The notes beneath the pieces were generated by a model, which worked only from the letters and a program-made list of their open reading frames with translations, was not told where the DNA came from and did not search any database. A DNA stretch of 64,000 nt, taken from Citrobacter sp. On2M (lineage in GTDB: Bacteria; Pseudomonadota; Gammaproteobacteria; Enterobacterales; Enterobacteriaceae). Where the stretch lies: positions 682,001 through 746,000 of the forward strand of contig NZ_WPCV01000002.1 in assembly GCF_018035235.1 (NCBI RefSeq). Reading direction: 5' to 3'. Positions within the stretch are counted from its first letter, which is position 1, and the number at the start of each line of letters is the position of its first letter. This document shows positions 18,726 through 28,771 of this stretch, piece by piece. The translations under genes were made by a program, and so were the position numbers.

Positions 18726-18738
18726 TTCATGATTGTAT

Positions 18739-18766
18739 GGCCGGATGGCGCTACGCTTATCCGGCC
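18739..18766. repeat. REP palindrome between pepB and sseB
   Basis: GGCCGGAT and ATCCGGCC flank a short loop, with TGTA/TACA just outside. Single REP unit in a 70-bp gap. Confidence 0.9.
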
Positions 18767-18795
18767 TACATGTATTTACCCAATTTGTGATCCTT

Positions 18796-19572
18796 ATGTC
18801 CGAAACGAAAAACGAATTAGAAATCCTGCTGGAGCAAGCGGCGACAGAGCCTGCGCATCGTCCGGCATTTTTCCGTACTTTACTGGAGTCTACCGTCTGG
18901 GTGCCAGGTACTGCCGCAGAAGGTGAGACGGTGGTTGAAGATAGTGCGCTCGACCTTCAGCACTGGGAAAAAGAAGATGGCACGACCGTGATCCCGTTCT
19001 TCACCTCTCTGGAAGCCTTGCAGCAGGCGGTTGAAGAGGAGCAGGCATTTGTTGTCATGCCAGTGCGCACGTTGTTTGAAATGACGCTTGGCGAAACGCT
19101 GTTTCTCAACGCGAAACTGCCGACCGGCAAAGAATTTATGCCGCGTGAAATAAGCCTGCTGATGGGAGATGAAGGGAATCCGCTCAGTACCCAGGAAGTA
19201 CTGGAAGGCGGTGAATCGCTGATCCTCTCTGAAGTCGCTGAACCTCCGGCGCAGATGATTGACTCGCTGACCACGCTGTTTAAAACCATTAAACCGGTAA
19301 AACGGGCATTTCTCTGCTCAATCAAAGAAAGTCCGGATGCCCAACCCAACCTGTTGATTGGCATTGAAGCCGACGGTGATATTGAAGAGATCATTCATGT
19401 CGCGGGCAGCGTGGCGACTGATACGTTGCCAGGTGATGAACCGATTGATATCTGCCAGGTGGTCAAAGGTGAGAAGGGCGTGAGCCACTTTATCACTGAG
19501 CACATCGCACCGTTCTACGAACGCCGCTGGGGCGGTTTCCTGCGCGACTTTAAACAGAATCGGATTATCTAA
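18796..19572 (+). CDS. sseB: SseB, serine-sensitivity enhancing protein
   Basis: 258 aa from MSETKNELEILLEQAATEPA, as in E. coli. An in-frame start 21 codons upstream falls inside the REP element and is rejected. The N-terminal SseB domain has FFRTLLESTVWVPG and MPVRTLFEMTLGET. The C-terminal SseB_C domain ends ITEHIAPFYERRWGG. Overexpression in E. coli enhances sensitivity to serine. The molecular role is unknown. It is convergent with sseA. Confidence 0.93.
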   Translation: MSETKNELEILLEQAATEPAHRPAFFRTLLESTVWVPGTAAEGETVVEDSALDLQHWEKEDGTTVIPFFTSLEALQQAVEEEQAFVVMPVRTLFEMTLGETLFLNAKLPTGKEFMPREISLLMGDEGNPLSTQEVLEGGESLILSEVAEPPAQMIDSLTTLFKTIKPVKRAFLCSIKESPDAQPNLLIGIEADGDIEEIIHVAGSVATDTLPGDEPIDICQVVKGEKGVSHFITEHIAPFYERRWGGFLRDFKQNRII

Positions 19573-19579
19573 ATTGTAA

Positions 19580-19605
19580 GCCGGATAAGCGAAGCGCTAT
19601 CCGGC
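19580..19605. repeat. REP palindrome between convergent sseB and sseA
   Basis: GCCGGATA and TATCCGGC with a 10-nt loop. It fills the 43-bp gap between the two stop codons. Confidence 0.9.
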
Positions 19606-19615
19606 ATTTCCAGCT

Positions 19616-20461
19616 TTATAATACCGGTTCTACCGGTAAATCGTTGCGAGCACCCCACTCGCTCCATGCGCCGTCATACAACGCGACGTTGGACACACCC
19701 AGCGTGGCAAGTGCCAGCACCACCACGGCAGCCGTTACGCCTGAGCCACAGCTGGCGATAATTGGGCGGTCAAAGCTCACGCCGTGGCTAAAGAAGATAG
19801 CATCCAGCTCTTCGGTGGTTTTCAGTTCGCCGTCACGAACCAGTTCGGTCCACGGTACGTTAAGCGCTCCGGGCACATGACCACGCTTGAGGCCTGGTCG
19901 CGGCTCATCAACTTCGGCGTTAAAACGCGCTGCCGGGCGAGCATCGACAATCTGTGCGGTTTTTTCATGGCTGGCCAGCAGGACATCGGTCACCCGCACT
20001 ACGGCCTCTGGCGTAAACGCAGCGTCAAACTCGCCTTCGGGCAAATCAACGTTCCCTTTCTGCAACGGTAACGCATCACGCTGCCAGCTCGCAAAACCGC
20101 CTGCCAAAATGGAGACATTTTCGACGCCAAACGTGCGCAGCATCCACCAGGCTCGCGGGGCAGAAAACAGATTGCCATCATCGTAGATGACCAGGTGTTT
20201 ATCCTGATGTACACCCAGCTCGCGCATGGCTACGGCGAAAGCCTCCGGACGTGGCAGCATATGCGGCAATGCAGAAGTATGGTCGGAGAGCGCTTCGATA
20301 TCAAAAAAGACCGCGCCAGGGATATGGCCGGCGCGATACTCCTCGCCAACATCGCGTTCTTCCTGTCCTGGAGGAGCCATCCGGGCATCAATAATTTGTA
20401 TTTCCGGATCGTCAATGTGTTCGACAAGCCAGTCGGCAGCGACAAAGAAGGCGGTGGTCAT
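19616..20461 (-). CDS. sseA: 3-mercaptopyruvate sulfurtransferase SseA
   Basis: 281 aa from MTTAFFVAADWLVEHIDDPE. A start 20 codons upstream is possible but GGAG at 7 nt and the E. coli length favour this one. Two rhodanese domains: the N-terminal one is inactive, and the C-terminal one has the active-site loop SCGSGVTA typical of mercaptopyruvate sulfurtransferases. It moves sulfur from mercaptopyruvate to thiols or cyanide and contributes to H2S formation. Confidence 0.95.
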   Translation of the reverse strand: MTTAFFVAADWLVEHIDDPEIQIIDARMAPPGQEERDVGEEYRAGHIPGAVFFDIEALSDHTSALPHMLPRPEAFAVAMRELGVHQDKHLVIYDDGNLFSAPRAWWMLRTFGVENVSILAGGFASWQRDALPLQKGNVDLPEGEFDAAFTPEAVVRVTDVLLASHEKTAQIVDARPAARFNAEVDEPRPGLKRGHVPGALNVPWTELVRDGELKTTEELDAIFFSHGVSFDRPIIASCGSGVTAAVVVLALATLGVSNVALYDGAWSEWGARNDLPVEPVL

Positions 20462-20667
20462 AGGCATCTCCATTTTTACCAGGTTTCGGCAAATTGTCGG
20501 CTGTTTACCGTAAAGCGACAAGTAAAAGAGGCTGATTTGTCAGGTGGACCCACATTAATCACGAAAATTCAGACAACAACATCTCATTACTGACTTCCAC
20601 CGCCTGAAATCTGACGCATAATAGTTGTTCTACGTAGCTAACGGGCCACTCAGGCCAGGGATGAAAA

Positions 20668-23600
20668 ATGAAACAATTACACGTAGTGGCCTGTCTGCTG
20701 ATGTTGGCGTTGGCGGGGTGCGATAATAACGATAAGCCGTCGATGGCGGCAAAAAATGATACGCCCGCCCCACAGACCACGTTGGCAAAAGATCCGGCGC
20801 AATTACATAAGCTGATGCAGCAAAGCCAGGGCAAGCCGCTGACGCTGCTGGATGCCTCAGAAGTCCAGTTGGATGGTGCGGCGACGCTGGTGCTGACTTT
20901 TTCTATTCCTCTCGATCCTGAACAAGATTTTTCTCGCGTACTACACGTGGTTGATAAAAAAAGCGGCAAAGTGGATGGAGCCTGGGAACTGGCGCCAAAT
21001 TTGAAAGAGCTACGCTTACGCCATCTCGAACCTAATCGCGAACTGGTGGTGAGCATCGAGCGTGAGTTGCTGGCGCTGAATAAAGCAACGTTCGCTATCG
21101 ACTATGAAAAAAACATTACCACCCGCGATGTCCAGCCAAGCGTAGGCTTCGCCAGTCGTGGCTCGCTGCTGCCAGGCAAAGTGATTGAAGGGCTGCCGGT
21201 GATGGCCCTTAACGTTAATAGCGTGGATGTGAACTTCTTTCGCGTTAAGCCTGAGTCGCTCGGTGCGTTTGTCAGCCAGTGGGAATACCGCAACTCGCTG
21301 TCTAACTGGGAGTCTGACAATCTGCTGAAGATGGCTGAACTGGTTTATACCGGGCGCTTTGACCTTAATCCTGCGCGTAACACCCGCGAGAAACTGCTGC
21401 TACCGCTTAGCGATATCAAACCGCTGCAGCAGGCGGGAGTTTACATTGCGGTTATGAATCAGGCTGGAAAATACAACTACAGCAATGCCGCTACGCTGTT
21501 TACGCTCAGTGATATTGGCGTGTCTGTGCACCGTTACCACACTCAACTGGATGTCTTTACGCAGAGTCTGGAAAATGGCGCTGCGCAGCAGGGTATTGAG
21601 GTCACGTTACTCAACGAAAAAGGGCAGACGCTGGCGCAGGCGACCAGCGATGCGCAAGGACATGTAAAGCTGGAGAATGATAAAGACGCTGCCTTATTGC
21701 TGGCTCGCAAAGACGGACAAACCACGCTGCTGGACCTGAAGCTCCCGGCGTTAGATCTGGCTGAGTTTGATATCGCTGGCGCGCCGGGATACAGCAAACA
21801 GTTCTTTATGTTTGGTCCTCGTGACCTCTATCGCCCCGGCGAAACGGTGATCCTCAACGGATTACTGCGTGACAGCGACGGCAAAACGTTACCCGACCAG
21901 CCGGTGAAGCTGGAAGTCGTGAAACCCGACGGACAGGTTTTACGCTCGGTAGTTAGCCAACCGGAAAACGGCTTGTACCGCTTTAGCTGGCCGCTGGACA
22001 GCAGCGCACCAACCGGCATGTGGCATATTCGTGCCAATACTGGTGACAACCAGTCACGGATGTGGGATTTCCATGTCGAAGATTTTATGCCGGAGCGGAT
22101 GGCGCTTAACCTCACCGCCAGTAAGATGCCGGTGGCGCCAACTGATGAAGTGAAGTTCTCTGCGGTGGGCTATTACCTGTATGGCGCGCCCGCCAACGGC
22201 AATGCTCTGCAAGGACAGCTTTATCTGCGACCATTGCGGGATGCGGTGCAGGCATTGCCGGGGTTCCAGTTTGGGAATATCGCTGAAGAAAACCTTTCCC
22301 GTAGCCTCGATGAAGTTCAGCTCACGCTGGATGACCACGGACGCGGCGAAGTAATCACTAACAGCCAGTGGCAGGAGACGCATTCCCCGTTACAGGTCAT
22401 TCTGCAAGCCAGCCTGCTGGAGTCAGGTGGTCGCCCGGTGACGCGTCGGGTTGAACAGGCCATCTGGCCTGCGGATACGCTGCCGGGTATTCGTCCGCAG
22501 TTTGCAGCGAAAGCCGTTTATGACTACCGCACCGATACCACCGTGAATCAGCCCATCGTTGATGAGGGCAGCAATGCCGCGTTTGATATCGTGTATGCCA
22601 ACGCACAAGGCGAGAAAAAAGCGGTATCCGGTTTGCAGGTGCGCTTGATCCGTGAACGTCGTGATTATTACTGGAACTGGTCTGAAGGCGAGGGGTGGCA
22701 ATCACAGTTCGATCAAAAAGATCTGATTGAGGGGGAGCAGACCCTGGATCTTAAGGCCGATGAAACCGGTAAAGTCAGCTTCCCGGTTGAGTGGGGTGCT
22801 TACCGTCTGGAAGTGAAAGCTCCGAATGATGCGGTGAGCAGCGTGCGCTTCTGGGCCGGTTATAGCTGGCAGGATAACAGCGACGGCAGCGGGTCAGTGC
22901 GTCCTGATCGTGTGACCCTGAAACTGGATAAACCCAGTTATCGTCCCGGTGATACCATGAAGCTGCACATTGCCGCACCCGCCGCCGGCAAAGGTTATGC
23001 GATGGTGGAGTCCAGCGAAGGCCCGCTATGGTGGCAAGAGATAAACGTGCCGGCAGAGGGGCTTGATATCTCCATTCCGGTCGATAAAACCTGGAACCGC
23101 CACGATTTGTATCTCAGCGCACTGGTGGTTCGTCCGGGCGATAAGTCTCGCTCGGCAACGCCCAAAAGGGCTGTCGGCCTTCTGCATTTACCGTTAGGTG
23201 ATGAAAACCGTCGTTTGGGGCTGGCGCTGGAAAGCCCGGCGAAAATACGGCCAAATCAGCCGTTGACCGTCAAGATTAAAGCCAGCGTTAAAAATGGCGA
23301 CGTGCCTAAACAGGTTAACGTACTGGTCTCTGCCGTTGACAGCGGGGTATTGAACATTACCGATTACGCCACGCCGGATCCGTGGCAGGCGTTTTTCGGG
23401 CAAAAACGCTATGGCGCGGATATTTATGATATTTACGGCCAGGTGATAGAAGGGCAAGGACGTTTGGCGGCGCTGCGCTTTGGTGGTGATGGCGATGAGT
23501 TAAAACGCGGCGGCAAACCTCCAGTCAATCACGTTAATATTGTGGCGCAACAGGCATTGCCAGTCATGCTTAACGACCAGGGCGAAGGTACGGTGACGTT

Positions 23601-25599
23601 ACCTATTGGTGATTTCAACGGCGAGCTGCGGGTAATGGCGCAGGCCTGGACGGCGGATGATTTTGGCAGCAGTGAAAGCAAAGTGATTGTCGCCGCGCCG
23701 GTGATTGCTGAACTGAACATGCCGCGCTTTCTGGCTGGGGGGGATACGTCGCGCCTGACGATGGACGTGACCAACCTGACTGACAAACCACAAACGCTGG
23801 ACATTAAGCTCGTGGCCAGCGGTTTACTGGAGCTGATGGGGCAAGATCCCGCGCCGGTAAATCTGGCACCGGGCGTACGGACAACATTGTTTGTTCCGGT
23901 ACGTGCGCGAGAGGGTTTTGGCGATGGCGAAATTCAGGCGCAGATTAGCGGTCTGACGTTACCGGGCGAAACGCTGCCTGTTCAGCATAAGCAGTGGAAG
24001 ATTGGCGTGCGTCCGGCGTTCCCGGCGCAAACCATCAACAACGGTGTCGCACTTCAGCCGGGTGCAACCTGGCAGCTTCCGGGCGAAGAACTGATGAGCT
24101 TCTCTCCAGCGACGATGCAGGGACAACTGCTGTTCAGCGGTAAACCGCCGTTGAATCTGGCGCGCTACATCCGTGAACTGAAAGCTTATCCTTACGGTTG
24201 CCTCGAGCAAACGGCGAGCGGGTTATTCCCGTCTTTATACACCAACGCCGCGCAGATGAAGGCATTAGGTATCGCGGGCGACAGTGATGAAAAACGCCGC
24301 GCGGCAATAGAGATTGGTATCTCTCGTTTACTGCAAATGCAACGTGATAACGGCGGTTTCGCACTGTGGGATAAGAACGGGTCGGAAGAGTACTGGTTGA
24401 CCGCGTATGTGATGGATTTCCTCGTTCGGGCGAATGAACAAGGCTATAGCGTTCCGACAGAGGTCATTAACCGGGGCAATGAGCGATTGCTGCGCTACTT
24501 GCAGGATCCGGGCATGATGTCGATTCGTTATACCGACGACGCTTCAGCGAGCCGGTTTGCCGTCCAGGCCTACTCCGCGCTGGTACTGGCTCGTCAGCAG
24601 AAAGCCCCGCTAGGTGCGCTGCGTGAAATCTGGGAGCGTCGTACGCAGGCGGCTTCGGGTTTACCGTTGTTACAATTGGGGATCGCGCTGAAAAACATGG
24701 GCGATGCTAACCGCAGTGAACAGGCGCTGACGCTGGCGTTGAATACGCCACGCCGCGATGCGCATCAGTGGATGGCGGATTACGGCAGTCAACTTCGCGA
24801 CAACGCGCTGATGCTGGCATTGCTGGAAGAAAACAAACTTAAACCTGAGGTGCAGAATACGTTGCTGAACACCTTGTCAGAACAGGCCTTTGGGCAGCGC
24901 TGGCTCTCTACTCAGGAAAATAATGCGCTGTTCTTTGCCGCACATACGTTGCAGGACTTGCCTGGCTCATGGCAGGCGCAAACGTCATTCTCTGAACAAC
25001 CGTTAGCCGCAGAGAAATCACAGACGCGTAATCTGGATGCCGACGCGCTGTCTACGCTGAGCGTGACCAATACAGGTAGCCTGCCGCTGTGGCTGCGTTT
25101 GGATGTGAGTGGTTACCCGCAAACCTCGCCGACGCCTGCCAGTAATGTGCTGCACATTGAGCGTCAGATCCTGGGACTCGACGGGAACAGCAAATCGTTG
25201 GATTCTCTGCGCAGCGGCGAGCTGGTGCTGGTCTGGCTGGAGGTGAAAGCCAGTCAGAACGTACCGGATGCGCTGGTGGTCGACTTACTGCCTGCGGGCC
25301 TGGAACTTGAAAACCAGAATCTGGCCAACGGCAGCGCCAGCCTGCAGGATAGCGGCAGCGAAGTGGCGAATCTGCTCAATCAGATGCAGCAGGCGGATAT
25401 CCAGCATGTTGAGTTCCGTGATGATCGCTTTGTCGCCGCGGTGGCAGTTAACGAAGGACAACCGGTTACGCTGGTGTATCTGGCGAGGGCGGTAACGCCG
25501 GGGACCTACCAGGTTCCTGTCCCACAGGTGGAATCAATGTATGTTCCGCAGTGGCGCGCGACCGGTGCGACAGAGGGACTTTTGATTGTCAGACCGTAA
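20668..25599 (+). CDS. yfhM: YfhM, bacterial alpha-2-macroglobulin lipoprotein
   Basis: 1643 aa (E. coli ECAM is about 1653). Lipoprotein signal with lipobox LAGC, cysteine 18. It has repeated macroglobulin beta domains, a bait region and the thioester motif CLEQ at C1178 (YPYGCLEQ), followed by the TED helical domain with QRDNGGFALWD. It is thought to trap foreign proteases in the periplasm. pbpC starts at the very next base, so damage repair of peptidoglycan and protease trapping are co-expressed. The thioester is intact, so it should be functional. It is divergent from sseA by 206 bp. Confidence 0.95.
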   Translation: MKQLHVVACLLMLALAGCDNNDKPSMAAKNDTPAPQTTLAKDPAQLHKLMQQSQGKPLTLLDASEVQLDGAATLVLTFSIPLDPEQDFSRVLHVVDKKSGKVDGAWELAPNLKELRLRHLEPNRELVVSIERELLALNKATFAIDYEKNITTRDVQPSVGFASRGSLLPGKVIEGLPVMALNVNSVDVNFFRVKPESLGAFVSQWEYRNSLSNWESDNLLKMAELVYTGRFDLNPARNTREKLLLPLSDIKPLQQAGVYIAVMNQAGKYNYSNAATLFTLSDIGVSVHRYHTQLDVFTQSLENGAAQQGIEVTLLNEKGQTLAQATSDAQGHVKLENDKDAALLLARKDGQTTLLDLKLPALDLAEFDIAGAPGYSKQFFMFGPRDLYRPGETVILNGLLRDSDGKTLPDQPVKLEVVKPDGQVLRSVVSQPENGLYRFSWPLDSSAPTGMWHIRANTGDNQSRMWDFHVEDFMPERMALNLTASKMPVAPTDEVKFSAVGYYLYGAPANGNALQGQLYLRPLRDAVQALPGFQFGNIAEENLSRSLDEVQLTLDDHGRGEVITNSQWQETHSPLQVILQASLLESGGRPVTRRVEQAIWPADTLPGIRPQFAAKAVYDYRTDTTVNQPIVDEGSNAAFDIVYANAQGEKKAVSGLQVRLIRERRDYYWNWSEGEGWQSQFDQKDLIEGEQTLDLKADETGKVSFPVEWGAYRLEVKAPNDAVSSVRFWAGYSWQDNSDGSGSVRPDRVTLKLDKPSYRPGDTMKLHIAAPAAGKGYAMVESSEGPLWWQEINVPAEGLDISIPVDKTWNRHDLYLSALVVRPGDKSRSATPKRAVGLLHLPLGDENRRLGLALESPAKIRPNQPLTVKIKASVKNGDVPKQVNVLVSAVDSGVLNITDYATPDPWQAFFGQKRYGADIYDIYGQVIEGQGRLAALRFGGDGDELKRGGKPPVNHVNIVAQQALPVMLNDQGEGTVTLPIGDFNGELRVMAQAWTADDFGSSESKVIVAAPVIAELNMPRFLAGGDTSRLTMDVTNLTDKPQTLDIKLVASGLLELMGQDPAPVNLAPGVRTTLFVPVRAREGFGDGEIQAQISGLTLPGETLPVQHKQWKIGVRPAFPAQTINNGVALQPGATWQLPGEELMSFSPATMQGQLLFSGKPPLNLARYIRELKAYPYGCLEQTASGLFPSLYTNAAQMKALGIAGDSDEKRRAAIEIGISRLLQMQRDNGGFALWDKNGSEEYWLTAYVMDFLVRANEQGYSVPTEVINRGNERLLRYLQDPGMMSIRYTDDASASRFAVQAYSALVLARQQKAPLGALREIWERRTQAASGLPLLQLGIALKNMGDANRSEQALTLALNTPRRDAHQWMADYGSQLRDNALMLALLEENKLKPEVQNTLLNTLSEQAFGQRWLSTQENNALFFAAHTLQDLPGSWQAQTSFSEQPLAAEKSQTRNLDADALSTLSVTNTGSLPLWLRLDVSGYPQTSPTPASNVLHIERQILGLDGNSKSLDSLRSGELVLVWLEVKASQNVPDALVVDLLPAGLELENQNLANGSASLQDSGSEVANLLNQMQQADIQHVEFRDDRFVAAVAVNEGQPVTLVYLARAVTPGTYQVPVPQVESMYVPQWRATGATEGLLIVRP

Positions 25600-27912
25600 A
25601 TGATGCGCGTGTTGGGTAAGCGCGGCTGCTGGCACTGGCTGGTAGCCGCTACGCTATTGTTTGTGGTGGCGGTTTGGGCGGCAGATAAAATCTGGCCGCT
25701 GCCGCTTCACGAAGTCGATCCGGCGCGTGTCGTGGTGGCCTATGATGGTACGCCGCTCTGGCGCTTCGCCGATGCAGACGGCATCTGGCGTTATCCGGTG
25801 ACAATTGATGAAGTGTCACCCCGGTATCTCGAGGCGTTAATCAACTACGAAGACCGCTGGTTCTGGAAACATCCTGGCGTTAATCCTTTTTCAGTGCTGC
25901 GCGCGGCATGGCAGGACCTCTCCTCTGGGCGTGTGGTTTCTGGCGGCAGCACGCTCACCATGCAGGTCGCACGATTGCTCGATCCCCATCCCCGCACCTT
26001 CGGCGGCAAGTTCCGCCAACTCTGGCGCGCATTGCAACTGGAATGGCATCTCTCCAAGCGCGACATCCTGACGCTGTATCTCAACCGTGCGCCGTTTGGC
26101 GGTACGCTACAGGGCGTGGGGGCGGCAAGCTGGGCCTATCTGGGGAAATCGCCAGCACAATTGAGTTATTCCGATGCCGCGCTGCTGGCCGTCCTGCCGC
26201 AGGCACCGAGCCGCCTACGACCGGATCGTTGGCCGGACCGTGCTGAAGTGGCGCGCAATAAAGTGCTGGAACGCATGGCAACGCAGGGCATTTGGTCAGT
26301 CAGGCAGGTGCAGGAATCACGCGAAGAACCGGTCTGGCTGGCGCCCAGACAAATGCCGCAGTTAGCGCCGTTATTCTCGCGCATGGTGCTGGGAAAAAGC
26401 CGAAGCGATAAAATCGTGACTACCCTTGATGCCGGATTACAGCGCCAACTGGAAGAACTGGCGCAAAACTGGAAAGGACGCTTACCTGCGCGCAGTTCGC
26501 TGGCGATGATCGTGGTCGATCACACCGATATGAGCGTGCGTGGCTGGGTGGGGTCGGTAGATATGAATGACGACTCCCGTTTTGGTCATGTGGATATGGT
26601 GAATGCGATCCGTTCGCCGGGCTCGGTGCTAAAGCCGTTTGTTTATGGTCTGGCGCTGGATGACGGACTCATCCATCCCGCTTCGTTATTGCAGGATGTA
26701 CCACGTCGAACCGGGGATTATCGACCAGGAAATTTTGACAGTGGTTTTCATGGCCCGGTGAGTATGAGTGAAGCGTTGGTGCGCTCGCTGAATTTACCCG
26801 CTGTGCAGGTACTCGAAGCCTATGGCCCGAAGCGTTTTGCCGCATCCTTACGTAACGTTGGCTTATCGCTGTATCTACCCGCCGGGGCCGCACCGAATCT
26901 GTCGCTGATTTTGGGCGGTGCGGGAGCAAAGCTTGAGGATATGGCAGCGGCTTACAGCGCCTTTGCCCGCCAGGGGAAAGCGGGAAAACTGCGCCTACAG
27001 CCAGACGATCCGCTGCTGGAGCGTCCGCTGATGTCGGCGGGCGCGGCGTGGATTATTCGCCGCATTATGGCCGATGAAGGGCAGCCGTTGCCGGATAACG
27101 CGCTGAGCCGGGTGGCCCCTCTGGCGTGGAAAACGGGCACCAGCTATGGCTATCGCGACGCATGGGCGATTGGCGTTAACGCTCGTTATGTGATTGGAAT
27201 CTGGACCGGCAGGCCCGACGGTACGCCGGTAGTGGGTCAGTTTGGTTTCGCCAGTGCCGTGCCGTTGCTCAATCAGGTCAACAATCTTTTGCTCTCTCGC
27301 GGGACAAATCAGCCGGAAGATCCACGCCCTGAATCCGTGAGTCGCGGTGTGGTGTGCTGGCCGGGCGGGCAATCTCTTGCCCCCGGTGACAGCAACTGCC
27401 GACGCCGTCTGTCTACCTGGCTACTGGACGATAGCCAGCCGCCAACGTTGTTATTGCCCGAACAGGAAGGAGTGAGTGGCATTCGTTTCCCTGTCTGGCT
27501 GGACGATGAAGGTCAACGTGTGGCGGCGGATTGCCCGCAGGCGCACGAGCAAACGCTAATCGTCTGGCCTTTGCCACTGGAGCCGTGGTTACCGGAGTCA
27601 GAGCGACGTGGGGCAAGGCTACCGCCGGTCTCAGCCACGTGTCCGCCACTGGGACAGGATGTTTCACTGCCGCTGCAGTTGACAGGCGTTCGCGATGGCG
27701 CAATTGTAAGGCGTTTACCCGGTTCTGCGCAGGCCTCATTGCCGGTACAAACCAGCGGCGGGACAGGCGAACGTTGGTGGTTTCTTAACGGTGAACGGCT
27801 GGATGAACGAGGACGTCGCCTGACGCTACGGTTGGCGAACAAAGGGGATTATCAATTGCTGGTGATGGATGATGCCGGACAGGTGGCGACGGTGAGATTT
27901 TCATTGCAGTAG
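25600..27912 (+). CDS. pbpC: Penicillin-binding protein 1C (PbpC)
   Basis: 770 aa. Membrane anchor near the N-terminus, glycosyltransferase domain with INYEDRWFWKHPGVNP and GGSTLTMQVARLLDPHP, and transpeptidase domain with SPGSVLKPF (SxxK), later WKTGTSYGYRDAW (KTG). A C-terminal BiPBP_C beta domain ends the protein. The first ATG follows the yfhM stop with no gap; a second ATG is 3 nt on. In many proteobacteria pbpC is paired with yfhM-type macroglobulins. Confidence 0.95.
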   Translation: MMRVLGKRGCWHWLVAATLLFVVAVWAADKIWPLPLHEVDPARVVVAYDGTPLWRFADADGIWRYPVTIDEVSPRYLEALINYEDRWFWKHPGVNPFSVLRAAWQDLSSGRVVSGGSTLTMQVARLLDPHPRTFGGKFRQLWRALQLEWHLSKRDILTLYLNRAPFGGTLQGVGAASWAYLGKSPAQLSYSDAALLAVLPQAPSRLRPDRWPDRAEVARNKVLERMATQGIWSVRQVQESREEPVWLAPRQMPQLAPLFSRMVLGKSRSDKIVTTLDAGLQRQLEELAQNWKGRLPARSSLAMIVVDHTDMSVRGWVGSVDMNDDSRFGHVDMVNAIRSPGSVLKPFVYGLALDDGLIHPASLLQDVPRRTGDYRPGNFDSGFHGPVSMSEALVRSLNLPAVQVLEAYGPKRFAASLRNVGLSLYLPAGAAPNLSLILGGAGAKLEDMAAAYSAFARQGKAGKLRLQPDDPLLERPLMSAGAAWIIRRIMADEGQPLPDNALSRVAPLAWKTGTSYGYRDAWAIGVNARYVIGIWTGRPDGTPVVGQFGFASAVPLLNQVNNLLLSRGTNQPEDPRPESVSRGVVCWPGGQSLAPGDSNCRRRLSTWLLDDSQPPTLLLPEQEGVSGIRFPVWLDDEGQRVAADCPQAHEQTLIVWPLPLEPWLPESERRGARLPPVSATCPPLGQDVSLPLQLTGVRDGAIVRRLPGSAQASLPVQTSGGTGERWWFLNGERLDERGRRLTLRLANKGDYQLLVMDDAGQVATVRFSLQ

Positions 27913-28049
27913 ACCAATTGGTTACTGTTTGTTGCTAAAATTCATCTTATTTTAAAGAAATGTTATCTTCGTCAATAGTCAATTGCCAGGATGCTCTTTA
28001 TAATCCGCGCCAGGTAAACCACAACAAAACATCTTTTTCAGAGGTAATC

Positions 28050-28481
28050 ATGGCTATTGAACGTACTTTTTCCATCATCAAACCAAACGCGGTGGCAAAA
28101 AACGTTATTGGGAGCATCTTTGCGCGCTTTGAAGCTGCAGGGTTCAAAATTGTCGGTACTAAAATGCTGCACCTGACCGTTGAGCAGGCGCGCGGCTTCT
28201 ACGCCGAGCATGATGGCAAGCCGTTTTTTGACGGTCTGGTTGAGTTCATGACCTCTGGTCCGATCGTTGTTTCTGTTCTGGAAAGCGAAAATGCCGTACA
28301 GCGCCACCGCGATCTGCTGGGCGCAACTAACCCGGCAAATGCGCTGGCAGGCACTCTGCGCGCAGATTACGCTGACAGCTTTACTGAGAACGGTACCCAC
28401 GGTTCCGATTCCGTTGAGTCAGCGGCGCGCGAAATCGCCTATTTCTTTGGGGAAGGCGAGGTTTGCCCTCGTACTCGCTAA
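28050..28481 (+). CDS. ndk: Nucleoside diphosphate kinase
   Basis: 143 aa from [20 protein letters not shown]. Longer frames upstream lack a ribosome site, while AGAGGT sits 8 nt before this ATG. Catalytic histidine in [12 protein letters not shown] (about H117). It balances NTP and dNTP pools. The gap to pbpC is 137 bp. An ERIC-like element touches its stop codon. Confidence 0.97.
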   Translation: MAIERTFSIIKPNAVAKNVIGSIFARFEAAGFKIVGTKMLHLTVEQARGFYAEHDGKPFFDGLVEFMTSGPIVVSVLESENAVQRHRDLLGATNPANALAGTLRADYADSFTENGTHGSDSVESAAREIAYFFGEGEVCPRTR

Positions 28482-28605
28482 TCTCCCGCGTCTTTCACGT
28501 CGCAGATGCGTTGGCTGCGTTCGTTTACTCCGGTCACATAGTTTTCTATGCTCCCGGAGATGCTCGAACTTGCCGCCTTCCTGCGACGCGAAATCCTTTG
28601 GAGAT
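28481..28605 (-). repeat. ERIC-like element with divergent ends, ndk-rlmN gap
   Basis: 125 bp. The layout matches ERIC in reverse: GATGCGTTGGCTGCGTTCG, ACTCCGGTCACATAGTTTTC, TATGCTCCCGGAGATGCTCG, then TTGCCGCCTTCCTGCGACGC. The ends are ATCTCC/GGAGAT instead of TATACCC/GGGTATA but still pair. It is either an old ERIC or a distinct ERIC relative. Its first base is the last base of the ndk stop codon. Confidence 0.8.
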
Positions 28606-28682
28606 GAATTAGCGATTTACATATTATTTTCGCTAATGCTTCGTGCAAACGTGGCATCCCTGCGCCAGACTTTGTACAATGC

Positions 28683-28725
28683 AACGCCCCGGAAGAGCAG
28701 ATCGCTTGCCGGGGCGTTTCTTTTT
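28683..28725 (+). terminator. Rho-independent terminator upstream of rlmN
   Basis: AACGCCCCGG and CCGGGGCGTT form a perfect 10-bp stem around 16 nt, followed by TCTTTTT. It likely ends the ndk transcript. rlmN must then start inside or just after it, or rely on read-through. Confidence 0.85.
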
Positions 28726-28771
28726 AACCCTCCACGGGCCACAACGTGTAACAACGAGGCCGGAAAAAATT

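Noticed and set aside
18733-18795. Upstream in-frame start for sseB
   Set aside because: The extra residues are encoded by the REP palindrome and are missing in E. coli SseB.
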